Source: Ferrithrix thermotolerans DSM 19514 (GTDB lineage Bacteria; Actinomycetota; Acidimicrobiia; Acidimicrobiales; Ilumatobacteraceae). Taken from it: a stretch of 8,413 bases of DNA. Positions 1-5,819 of the stretch are shown piece by piece (positions within the stretch are counted from its first letter, which is position 1; every line of letters begins with the position of its first letter). The position numbers were made by a program, and so were the translations under genes. The notes under the pieces are model-generated. The model saw only the letters and a program-made list of their open reading frames with translations, had not been told where the DNA came from and searched no databases. The stretch spans positions 1 to 8,413 of the forward strand of contig CAMCUE010000043.1 in NCBI GenBank assembly GCA_945878705.1, given 5' to 3'.

Positions 1-732
1 TGCATCACCGACGATGACATGAAGCCTTCGATATTTGAGAGGGTCACAGTGTGGTTCGTCGCGAGTGTTGACGATCGGGCGTTTGAGAGTGGTTTCCAGC
101 CCTACTTCTTCTTCAAAGAAATCCGCACGCTGACTTAGTTGATACGCAATCGAGTTATGCGCCATGCCTTCGAATTCTGTACCAACTTTGCCTGCGCCAC
201 AAAAGATTTGTCGCGTCACAAAGTGAGTTGTTATCAGCGCAGCCATTTTTGAGAAGGATAAATCTCTAGCAAGTAAATAGTTCTCGTGACAGCCGTAGCT
301 GTTTCCTTTTCCGTCTGAATTATTTTTGTAGGCAATCAATTCTGCGCCATCAGGCAAAAATCCTTTGGCTGCGACCATGCTCTGTCTAATTATTTCTTCA
401 CCCGCTCGGTCGTAAATCAATGCCTCGTCGACGTATCGGCATTCAGGAGTTGACACCTCAGGGTGAGCATGATCGACGTAATACCGCGCGCCGTTTGTGA
501 GCACAGTGTTGACCAAGTGCATTTCGATCTCGGCAGGAAACGAATCATCTAATGAAAAACCGCGGGCGTCACTGCCTGGCTGCTCATCCTCGAAATCCCA
601 GCCAATTGATTTATCGAACCTGCCGACGTAGGAATTTATAAGTAACGAAGATGCCGTTACGGCGCTTGAGTCCATGCCCTTGGCGATAATTCCGTATTCG
701 GTTTCGATGCCGCAGATTTTGGGGATACTCAA
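1..732 (-). CDS. dop: Pup deamidase/depupylase Dop, N-terminal 244 residues (runs off left edge)
   Basis: Dop converts Pup-Gln to Pup-Glu for ligation and removes Pup from tagged proteins, in the cytosol. Translating the minus strand from 732 gives 244 uninterrupted codons to the window edge, about half of the usual ~500. Visible family marks: the GIETEYG Mg/ATP-binding start motif (residues 8-14), the segment WDFEDEQPGSDARGF (45-59) in the Dop-specific loop region that PafA ligases lack, LTNGARYYVDHAHPE (78-92) with D87 as the catalytic aspartate, YKNNSDGKG (135-143), and LETTLKR...NTRDEPH (212-228). The start is a TTG placing GIETEYG near the N-terminus as in other Dops; GAGGA at 737-741 lies 4 nt upstream and overlaps the mpa stop. 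No ATG fits better. The 7-nt gap after mpa implies co-transcription. The Dop loop argues against PafA. The C-terminal half is not visible. Confidence 0.96.
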   Translation of the reverse strand, partial: MSIPKICGIETEYGIIAKGMDSSAVTASSLLINSYVGRFDKSIGWDFEDEQPGSDARGFSLDDSFPAEIEMHLVNTVLTNGARYYVDHAHPEVSTPECRYVDEALIYDRAGEEIIRQSMVAAKGFLPDGAELIAYKNNSDGKGNSYGCHENYLLARDLSFSKMAALITTHFVTRQIFCGAGKVGTEFEGMAHNSIAYQLSQRADFFEEEVGLETTLKRPIVNTRDEPHCDPLKYRRLHVIVGDA

Positions 733-736
733 TTTG

Positions 737-741
737 TCCTC
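737..741 (-). promoter_or_regulatory. Shine-Dalgarno GAGGA for dop, overlapping the mpa stop codon
   Basis: GAGGA reads on the minus strand from 741 to 737, with a 4-nt spacer to the TTG start at 732. It shares bases with the mpa TGA stop (742-740), so ribosomes ending mpa are already at the dop initiation site. This decides the TTG start and suggests coupled translation. Confidence 0.6.
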
Positions 742-2416
742 AGAGGTATTGACCTGTCGCGGTTTTTTCAATCGCGCGACCACCTGTTGTCGACGCGCTC
801 TCGCTATTTACAAGTGTGCGAATAAACACAATACGCTCGCCTTTTTTGCCGGATATTTTCGCCCAATCATCTGGATTTGTTGTGTTCGGCAGATCTTCGT
901 GCTCTTTAAATTCTTGGCGAATTGACACAATTAAATCTTGCTGTTGAACGCCTCGTTCACCACCCGCGATCACTCGCTTAATTGCCAACTTCTTTGCCCT
1001 GCGCACGATATTTTCGATCATCGCACCCGATGCGAAATCTTTAAAGAACATCACATCTCGATCGCCATTTTGGTAAGTGACTTCAAGGAAGCGGTTGTCG
1101 TCATCTTGTCGATACATCTCAAGGACGGTGCTGTCAATCATTGCAGCGACTGCTTTATTAACATCGCCTCCATGTGTTTCGATTTCAGTCGCAGAAATCG
1201 GAATATCAGTAGTCAAATATCGCCGGAATATCTGTCTCGCTGCATCAGCATTCGGACGATCAATGCGGATCTTTACATCAAGTCGACCTGGTCTCAATAT
1301 TGCTGGGTCAATCAAATCTTCGCGATTAGTCGCCCCAATTACGATCACGTTTCTCAGACCCTCAACACCGTCGATCTCGGCGAGCAACTGTGGCACAATC
1401 GTCGACTCCATGTCAGAAGAGATTCCAGTTCCACGAGTTCGAAACATTGAATCCATTTCATCGAAGAACACAATTACTGGCCAGCCTTCCTCACTTTTTT
1501 CGCGAGCTCGTTGAAAAACCAGACGAATCTGCCGTTCTGTTTCGCCTACGTATTTATTCAGCAACTCTGGGCCTTTGATATTGATGAAGTAACTTCGCGC
1601 TTTTTCTCCGCCATTGGCAACTGAAACTTTGTGTGCGAGGCTATTCGCTACTGCTTTGGCGATAAGAGTTTTGCCGCAGCCGGGGGGGCCATAAAGAAGG
1701 ATCCCTTTTGGCGCAGGTAATTGATGTTCGGCAAAAAGTTCACTATATAAAAAAGGAAGCTCAACAGCATCTGCGATTTGTTCAATTTGTGAATCTAAGC
1801 CGCCAATATCTGAATACGAAATATTTGGAACTTCCTCTAGCAGTAAATGTTCAATTTCGGCCTGAGTCAACTTCTCGAGAAGCAAATTCGATTTTGGATC
1901 CATTCGCAGCAAGTCGCCACTTCTTAAATGGACACCGCGCAAAGCATCGGCAAGTTCGCACACGCGCTCATCGTCGCCGCGACCAGTGACTACAGCGCGC
2001 ACACCATCTTCGAGGACTTCTTTAAGATGTACGACTTCACCGATTGGCTCCGATGAGCGAATCTTTATCACGTTGTAACTTTCATTGAGCACAACTTCTG
2101 ATCCTCGTTCAATTTTTTCGAAATCAATTTCAGGATGTACGGTGACTCGCATCTTGCGCCCGTTCGTCAAAATATCGACGGTCAAGTCTTCATTTTTACC
2201 TACAATTGTTCCGTAACCAGATGGTGGTTGTGTAAGTTTTTCAACTTCATCGCGGAGAGACGAAATGTGTTCTCGCGATTCACGCAGGGTGTACGACAAT
2301 TTTTCATTTTGAGCAACAGCGTGTGCTAACTGACCCTTTGTTTCGAGCAACTTATCTTCGAGATGTCGTGCGTGCTCGTCTGTTGAATCAGGACTATTTT
2401 CGCCTGTTCGTGCCAT
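740..2416 (-). CDS. mpa: Proteasome-associated AAA+ ATPase Mpa/ARC
   Basis: Hexameric cytosolic unfoldase that binds Pup on tagged proteins and threads them into the 20S proteasome. From the ATG at 2416 it has 558 residues, normal for ARC/Mpa (about 560-610). Order: N-terminal coiled coil (about 12-62) that binds Pup; tandem OB-fold region (about 64-190); AAA+ module with Walker A GPPGCGKT (243-250), pore-loop KYVG (288-291), Walker B VIVFFDE (314-320), sensor-1 N364 in GATNRED, and arginine fingers R375/R378 in LRPGRLD. The C-terminal GQYL is the proteasome-docking tail that opens the 20S gate. An in-frame TTG at 2464 would add 16 residues, but the ATG has AGGAGAGG (2428-2435) upstream, with an 11-nt spacer, and matches where relatives begin. 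dop follows after 7 nt. All key residues are intact. Confidence 0.97.
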   Translation of the reverse strand: MARTGENSPDSTDEHARHLEDKLLETKGQLAHAVAQNEKLSYTLRESREHISSLRDEVEKLTQPPSGYGTIVGKNEDLTVDILTNGRKMRVTVHPEIDFEKIERGSEVVLNESYNVIKIRSSEPIGEVVHLKEVLEDGVRAVVTGRGDDERVCELADALRGVHLRSGDLLRMDPKSNLLLEKLTQAEIEHLLLEEVPNISYSDIGGLDSQIEQIADAVELPFLYSELFAEHQLPAPKGILLYGPPGCGKTLIAKAVANSLAHKVSVANGGEKARSYFINIKGPELLNKYVGETERQIRLVFQRAREKSEEGWPVIVFFDEMDSMFRTRGTGISSDMESTIVPQLLAEIDGVEGLRNVIVIGATNREDLIDPAILRPGRLDVKIRIDRPNADAARQIFRRYLTTDIPISATEIETHGGDVNKAVAAMIDSTVLEMYRQDDDNRFLEVTYQNGDRDVMFFKDFASGAMIENIVRRAKKLAIKRVIAGGERGVQQQDLIVSIRQEFKEHEDLPNTTNPDDWAKISGKKGERIVFIRTLVNSESASTTGGRAIEKTATGQYL

Positions 2417-2427
2417 CGTGAAATATG

Positions 2428-2435
2428 CCTCTCCT
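2428..2435 (-). promoter_or_regulatory. Shine-Dalgarno AGGAGAGG for mpa
   Basis: AGGAGAGG reads on the minus strand from 2435 to 2428, 11 nt before the ATG at 2416 and downstream of the alternative TTG at 2464. A ribosome site inside the would-be N-terminal extension favours the shorter protein. The spacer is slightly long. Confidence 0.5.
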
Positions 2436-2450
2436 CGTGTGCTTATTCCT

Positions 2451-2479
2451 ACCGTATAGGTCAATCCACTATTTCTGAA
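2451..2479 (-). promoter_or_regulatory. Candidate mpa-dop promoter (TTCAGA-N17-TACGGT)
   Basis: On the minus strand TTCAGA (2479-2474) lies 17 nt before TACGGT (2456-2451), a TAnnnT -10 as common in actinobacteria. The -35 matches TTGACA at 4 of 6 positions. Transcription would begin near 2444, leaving a leader of about 28 nt that includes the Shine-Dalgarno. The -10 falls within a small imperfect inverted repeat, CCTACCGTATAGG (2448-2460, plus strand), which could be an operator. Weak evidence, from position and hexamers only. Confidence 0.28.
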
Positions 2480-2513
2480 AGTCCAAAAACATTAAATACG
2501 CCACTTTGCCGTG

Positions 2514-2519
2514 TAACAT
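2514..2519 (+). promoter_or_regulatory. Candidate -10 (TAACAT) for the ferredoxin gene
   Basis: TAACAT fits TAnnnT and would start transcription near 2526-2528, leaving about 30 nt including the Shine-Dalgarno. No convincing -35 is seen; an alternative CATAAT overlaps at 2517-2522. The 141 bp between the mpa and ferredoxin starts must hold both divergent promoters, and apart from these hexamers and ribosome sites nothing else was recognised there. Confidence 0.25.
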
Positions 2520-2544
2520 AATCTCGTTGTAACGTCGTGTTTTT

Positions 2545-2551
2545 AAGGGAG
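2545..2551 (+). promoter_or_regulatory. Shine-Dalgarno AAGGGAG for the ferredoxin gene
   Basis: AAGGGAG is a strong purine-rich match, 6 nt before the ATG at 2558. It fixes the ferredoxin start and stands out because several other genes here have weak or no ribosome sites. Confidence 0.7.
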
Positions 2552-2557
2552 CTATAA

Positions 2558-2803
2558 ATGAAGGTTTGGATTGATCAGGATCTTTGCACTGGTGATGGTC
2601 TCTGTGAAGAAATCGCGCCTGATGTGTTCACGCTTCTAGATGACGGTTTGGCTTATGTTCGTGAAGGCGCAAAAGTTTTCGCAACGGCTAAAGGCAATGA
2701 ACAAGGTGCCGCTGGTGTTGCAAATTTTGCTGATTCAATGCTTGACGCTGTTGTTGAATCGGCCGAAGAGTGCCCTGGTGAGTGCATCTTCATCGAGCCT
2801 TAA
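2558..2803 (+). CDS. Small 3Fe-4S/4Fe-4S ferredoxin of the proteasome neighbourhood
   Basis: Soluble 81-aa one-cluster electron carrier. Cluster ligands sit in CTGDGLC (C10, C16) and ECPGECI (C72, with C76 extra). The position of the usual second cysteine of CxxCxxC is aspartate (D13), as in Pyrococcus furiosus ferredoxin and in actinobacterial ferredoxins that serve cytochromes P450; such clusters are [3Fe-4S] or convertible to [4Fe-4S]. The PDVFTLLDDGLAYV stretch (21-34) is typical of the family. About 37 residues, mostly acidic and small, separate the two ligand groups, longer than in the roughly 63-aa P450 ferredoxins. It diverges from mpa and converges on trmI with a 5-nt gap. The conserved position beside ARC suggests a linked role, but no redox partner is in the window. 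Identity as a ferredoxin is clear; its job is not. Confidence 0.93.
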   Translation: MKVWIDQDLCTGDGLCEEIAPDVFTLLDDGLAYVREGAKVFATAKGNEQGAAGVANFADSMLDAVVESAEECPGECIFIEP

Positions 2804-2808
2804 ATAAA

Positions 2809-3570
2809 TTAAGCGCCGATAAATCTGGCGCTCGTTAGAAAGCCGGTGTGAGCAACCATTCTGTGGTCTGGTCTGACTGATGCGCCTTCGATGTGCCAAG
2901 TGCGATGCAGAACTTCGAGGGTTCTCAAGTCAAGCCAATCCTGCCCCATCGCTTCGCGAGTTTGTACCGCTTGAGTAATGCTTGGCGAATATGAGACAAC
3001 GAGTGCGCCTTTTCGTAATGCAGTCTTGGCGTGTGTGATGACTTGCCAGGGTTCAGGTAAATCTAAAACCATCCGATCAAATCCAGTTTCTTCGATTCCG
3101 AGATAGGCATCACGAATTGAAACGCTGTACCGCGAGAGAACTGCTTCGCCGAGAAACTCTCGAACATTTGTCTGCGCCCGGTTCGCAAAATCTTCACGAA
3201 TCTCGTATCCCGTAATTATTGCACCATAGCGGAGCATCGTCATCGAAAGTGCACCCGAGCCGAGACCTGACTCAAAAACTTTGACTCCCGGCGAAATATC
3301 AGCCATCATGCAGATTGGTGCGAGATCTTTTGGATAAATAACCTGAGCCCCTCGTGGCATTTGAATCACAAAGTCTTCGAGTGTCGGACGAAGCAAGATG
3401 TAATAAGCACCTTTCGTTGATTGCACCGAACTACCTTCGGTTGAATTAGTTATCAACTCATGAGCGATGAATCCAGCGTGCGTATGAAATTCTCCGTTCG
3501 CTTTGAGCGTAAATAGGTAGCGTCGTTTCTTGGCATCGATTAATAGCACTTTTTCGCCGAACGCAAACAT
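2809..3570 (-). CDS. trmI: tRNA (adenine-58-N1)-methyltransferase TrmI
   Basis: SAM-dependent enzyme that makes m1A58 in the T-loop of tRNAs, acting as a homotetramer. The 253 residues match actinobacterial TrmI (Mycobacterium Rv2118c) along the length: N-terminal beta domain (1-70) with GEFHTHAGFIAHE (26-38), the linker MPRGAQVIYPKD (71-82), Rossmann motif I VFESGLGSGAL (98-108), acidic E123 at the end of beta2, DLPEPW (170-175) with D170 as the expected catalytic aspartate, and the C-terminal VRPDHRMVAHTGFL (232-245). It lacks the charged tail of about 25 residues in the mycobacterial protein. ATG at 3570 is used; the upstream GGGATGA is only a weak Shine-Dalgarno. Synteny with mpa/dop is as in mycobacteria. 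It may be read from the tiny-gene operon upstream or from an AT-rich TATATT about 20 nt upstream. Confidence 0.95.
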   Translation of the reverse strand: MFAFGEKVLLIDAKKRRYLFTLKANGEFHTHAGFIAHELITNSTEGSSVQSTKGAYYILLRPTLEDFVIQMPRGAQVIYPKDLAPICMMADISPGVKVFESGLGSGALSMTMLRYGAIITGYEIREDFANRAQTNVREFLGEAVLSRYSVSIRDAYLGIEETGFDRMVLDLPEPWQVITHAKTALRKGALVVSYSPSITQAVQTREAMGQDWLDLRTLEVLHRTWHIEGASVRPDHRMVAHTGFLTSARFIGA

Positions 3571-3610
3571 CAGTCATCCCGAAAATCTTGAAAATATATG
3601 AATAGATTGC

Positions 3611-3769
3611 TCAACGACTTGATCTAGTTCCAATTGTGATCTGTTCACCATTTCGCAACTTTCTTCGAACTGGTTCAACTTGTTTTTGTTTGAGCACTCG
3701 GCGGAGTATTCGAAAAACAAAGTACCAAAAACTCAATGACGCGTAGCGGTTGATGAGTCGACGAAACAT
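3611..3769 (-). CDS. Unrecognised 52-aa basic small protein with a hydrophobic aromatic segment
   Basis: Minus-strand frame from ATG at 3769 to TGA at 3611. Support: AAGGGG (3778-3783) lies 8 nt upstream, the start is 2 nt after the stop of the preceding gene, and the frame fills an otherwise empty 201-nt gap before trmI. The protein has 14 Arg/Lys and only 2 Glu. Residues 9-22 are aromatic and hydrophobic (SFWYFVF), followed by RRVLKQK; the end reads NGEQITIGTRSSR. It could be a peripheral or monotopic membrane peptide with a positive cytoplasmic face. It follows two small membrane-protein genes and probably belongs to the same transcript. I do not recognise the family. The last 40 nt before trmI are AT-rich and hold no other gene. 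Confidence 0.7.
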   Translation of the reverse strand: MFRRLINRYASLSFWYFVFRILRRVLKQKQVEPVRRKLRNGEQITIGTRSSR

Positions 3770-3771
3770 AT

Positions 3772-3990
3772 TTAGTTCCCCTTACTGCTGAAAATCTCAA
3801 TCACACTTCGGTTCTTCTTTCCGCTTCGGCGCCCAAAAAGAAACGCTCCCAACAAAGCAACTATCGCGCTGGTGATTTTGATCATTCGAATTTGCTCTGA
3901 TCTATCTGCGATTAGACCTTGGATATCGTCCTGAAATGAATTCAGTTTGGTCTCTAGCTCTTCTCGTGTGACTTTGTTTTGGGTCAGCAT
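3772..3990 (-). CDS. Small single-pass membrane protein with amphipathic N-terminus (72 aa)
   Basis: Residues 8-34 form a charged, probably helical segment (TREELETKLNSFQDD). A transmembrane helix follows at about 36-53 (MIKITSAIVALLGAFLFG), then a strongly basic stop-transfer GRRSGKKNRS and the tail VIEIFSSKGN. The layout resembles small actinobacterial membrane proteins of the DUF3618 type, but this is resemblance only and no enzyme motif is present. The ATG at 3990 comes 3 nt after the stop of the holin-like gene, and the next small gene starts 2 nt after its own stop, so the three are almost certainly co-translated. No strong Shine-Dalgarno is seen at its start, so coupling from the upstream gene is likely. 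Function unknown; perhaps an envelope scaffold that pairs with its neighbour. Confidence 0.8.
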   Translation of the reverse strand: MLTQNKVTREELETKLNSFQDDIQGLIADRSEQIRMIKITSAIVALLGAFLFGRRSGKKNRSVIEIFSSKGN

Positions 3991-3993
3991 TAG

Positions 3994-4308
3994 TTATTTC
4001 TCAAGAGTGCCGCGTTTAATTCGCGACAGCGTAAATTTGCCGATAACTATGCAAACAATAATTGTGATTAGATAAGTTGTCCACGACCACGTGTTGCTTG
4101 TGCCAAGTGGAGTGGTTTGGATTAGTCGCAGTACTCCTAATACGCCAATGACAAGCCCGATGCTCATCAAGATTGCTCCGGCGATGCCGAAACCGAGCCA
4201 ACGACCAGCCCCACGAATCGGATCAATTGTCTGTTGCTTGGCATATGTGACGACTAGTACGTAGAGTTCTGTGAACTTTACTTTTTCAGCGTCGAAGTGT
4301 TCAGCCAC
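3994..4308 (-). CDS. Holin-superfamily-III-like two-helix membrane protein (104 aa)
   Basis: A cytoplasmic N-terminus of about 35 residues ends in TIDPIRGAGRWLGFGIAGA (28-46), the sort of junction seen in actinobacterial 'phage holin family / DUF1469' proteins. Helix 1 is about 39-62, a short polar loop (TTPLGTSNTWSW) follows, helix 2 is about 77-95, and the end is basic (SRIKRGTLEK). Despite the family name there is no phage gene nearby, so a lysis role is unlikely; a housekeeping envelope role is more plausible. The start is GTG at 4308. AAAAGG touches the GTG, too close for a Shine-Dalgarno, whereas a TAGAAT lies 6 nt before it, which suits a leaderless mRNA. It is the first gene of the small operon leading toward trmI. 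Confidence 0.8.
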   Translation of the reverse strand: MAEHFDAEKVKFTELYVLVVTYAKQQTIDPIRGAGRWLGFGIAGAILMSIGLVIGVLGVLRLIQTTPLGTSNTWSWTTYLITIIVCIVIGKFTLSRIKRGTLEK

Positions 4309-4314
4309 CCTTTT

Positions 4315-4320
4315 ATTCTA
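4315..4320 (-). promoter_or_regulatory. Candidate leaderless -10 (TAGAAT) for the small membrane operon
   Basis: TAGAAT on the minus strand (4320-4315) is followed by AAAAGG and then the GTG start at 4308. Initiation about 7 nt after the -10 would fall on the start codon itself. No clear TTGACA-like -35 was found. The same geometry occurs at both starts near 8014-8038. The rest of the 56-nt gap after the PBP4 gene holds only an 8-bp palindrome GAGCGCTC (4332-4339). Confidence 0.45.
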
Positions 4321-4364
4321 TTAGTGGTATTGAGCGCTCTTTGTTCGTAATCGAACTGCAATAT

Positions 4365-5819
4365 CTATCTATTTAATGGTACGACTCGAGTGATTTCAAT
4401 GGTGTCTGCCCCAGATGACAATGCCTCTGCTAGCGAGTTCCAAAACGGAAGATAAATCTCCGTGGTCGAAACACCAACGCCGTTGAGGAGAAGCGAAAAC
4501 ACACTCGCGTGCTCGTTTGTGAATGGGTAAACACCGGAAAGTGTTTTTACGCCGGTTAATGTTCCAGTTTTTCCCCGCAAAATATTTGCTGCCGGGCTGA
4601 AGACAAATGATTCGCGCAATGTTCCAGTTGAACCTGCAATTGCCATCCCATTTACCAATTCGCTTTGCTGCCCTGCGCGTTGCAACAAACTGGTGATCAA
4701 ACCGCACGTCAATTTAGTGGCTCTATCCAAACCAGAACCGTCAGCAAGCGCGATTCCTTCGGTGGGTAACCCCCACTCGACAATTTTTTCTGCGATCACT
4801 TGCAAACCGTCGATTCTGGTTGCAGCGCCGTGGCTCACCCGTCCGATTTCTTTGAGAAGTAATTCGGCGGTGTTGTTGTCGCTATTAGTTAGCATCTCGT
4901 TCACAACATCACGCAACGGTGCAGATTCAATAGACGCAATAAGTGGCGTCTCTGGTTTTGGAGAACCGATATCAGGTGTATCGCGTACTGCGATACCAGC
5001 AGTTTTGAGAAGGCGGGTAAATTCTGTCGCTGCCGATAAGGCAGGGTTAACGAACTTGACAGGCGATTCAAAAGCATTGGCATCATTAATCATTAGTGCA
5101 CCCAGTGGGCCCGCCTCTGTGCCTCTAATTCCATCTCCCCATGTTGGTGAATATCGTTCGCGATCAAATAATGATTCGTCACCGATTACAGCACCATCGA
5201 TTGATTTGATTCCAGATGCAACTAGTGCATCTACAAGACCCTCGATGTAAGTCGGATGCATGGTCGGATATTTTTCAGTGATCGGATATTCGCGCGTTGA
5301 CAGCAATGGATCTCCGGAACCAACCAGCCAAAGATCACCATTAACTTTTGAGTTGGCAGCATCACCAAAAAGTTTCGTTGAAAAAGTTTTGTCACTGCCG
5401 AGGACTTCAAGCGCAGTTGCGGCAGTTAGTAGTTTCATATTGCTTCCGGGGATGAGTGACATCGAGGACTGAAATTGAAAAACTAATTCGCCGTCTGTCT
5501 TGACCTCTAAACATGATTCAGGAGGAAGTGTCGCTGCCAGCGGTTTCAGTTTTCCGGCGACACGTACTTTGAGTGTCAGGTCGATCAAGGTTTGTGGCAC
5601 TCGACGCGCAGAAAAGATCGGGGTTATTGGCGGTGTATCTAAATCAGCAAAATCTTTCAGCGCATTTATTTTATTACTAGCCTGTGTTGCGTATTGGACC
5701 ATCAAAAGCATTGGAGCAGTTCCAGCCAATGTGATTGATAAAAGAATCCCAACCATTCGGTTGGTCTGAGTACGACTAGCAAAATTGTTGAATCGTCGGA
5801 CTAATTTCGATTTTCTCAT
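4365..5819 (-). CDS. dacB: PBP4-type D-alanyl-D-alanine carboxypeptidase/endopeptidase (peptidase S13)
   Basis: Low-molecular-mass penicillin-binding protein that trims the terminal D-Ala or cleaves cross-links in peptidoglycan outside the membrane. It has 484 residues. A basic N-terminus (RKSKLVRRF) precedes one hydrophobic helix (about 22-42) that is an anchor or signal peptide; ATQA-S near 44-48 could be a cleavage site. Active-site motifs are complete: SNMK (S126, K129), SDN (313-315) and KTG (417-419). The 187-residue gap between SxxK and SxN holds the extra domains of the S13 family, with the conserved GDLWLVGSGDPLL at 161-173. ATG at 5819 overlaps the stop of the acyl-CoA synthetase gene (ATGA) and has GAGGA (5828-5832) 8 nt upstream. 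A longer frame from 5897 would run 26 codons into the upstream gene and is rejected. Carboxypeptidase versus endopeptidase activity cannot be told here. Confidence 0.94.
   Translation of the reverse strand: MRKSKLVRRFNNFASRTQTNRMVGILLSITLAGTAPMLLMVQYATQASNKINALKDFADLDTPPITPIFSARRVPQTLIDLTLKVRVAGKLKPLAATLPPESCLEVKTDGELVFQFQSSMSLIPGSNMKLLTAATALEVLGSDKTFSTKLFGDAANSKVNGDLWLVGSGDPLLSTREYPITEKYPTMHPTYIEGLVDALVASGIKSIDGAVIGDESLFDRERYSPTWGDGIRGTEAGPLGALMINDANAFESPVKFVNPALSAATEFTRLLKTAGIAVRDTPDIGSPKPETPLIASIESAPLRDVVNEMLTNSDNNTAELLLKEIGRVSHGAATRIDGLQVIAEKIVEWGLPTEGIALADGSGLDRATKLTCGLITSLLQRAGQQSELVNGMAIAGSTGTLRESFVFSPAANILRGKTGTLTGVKTLSGVYPFTNEHASVFSLLLNGVGVSTTEIYLPFWNSLAEALSSGADTIEITRVVPLNR

Noticed and set aside
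938..1450. 170-aa plus-strand frame opposite mpa
   Set aside because: Antisense to a fully conserved AAA+ gene; no family motif or convincing ribosome site was found.
2417..2464. 16-residue N-terminal extension of Mpa from TTG at 2464
   Set aside because: The Shine-Dalgarno AGGAGAGG and the candidate promoter lie within this stretch, and homologues start near the ATG at 2416.
3994..4308. Prophage lysis cassette suggested by the holin-like protein
   Set aside because: No endolysin, structural, integrase or attachment sequence nearby; flanked by housekeeping genes. The holin superfamily name is historical.
4332..4339. GAGCGCTC palindrome as terminator or operator
   Set aside because: Only 8 bp, with no loop or T-tract; expected by chance and not enough to call.
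4693..5250. 185-aa plus-strand frame opposite the PBP4 gene
   Set aside because: Ser/Pro-rich antisense translation of an intact S13 gene, with no promoter or ribosome site; a shadow frame.
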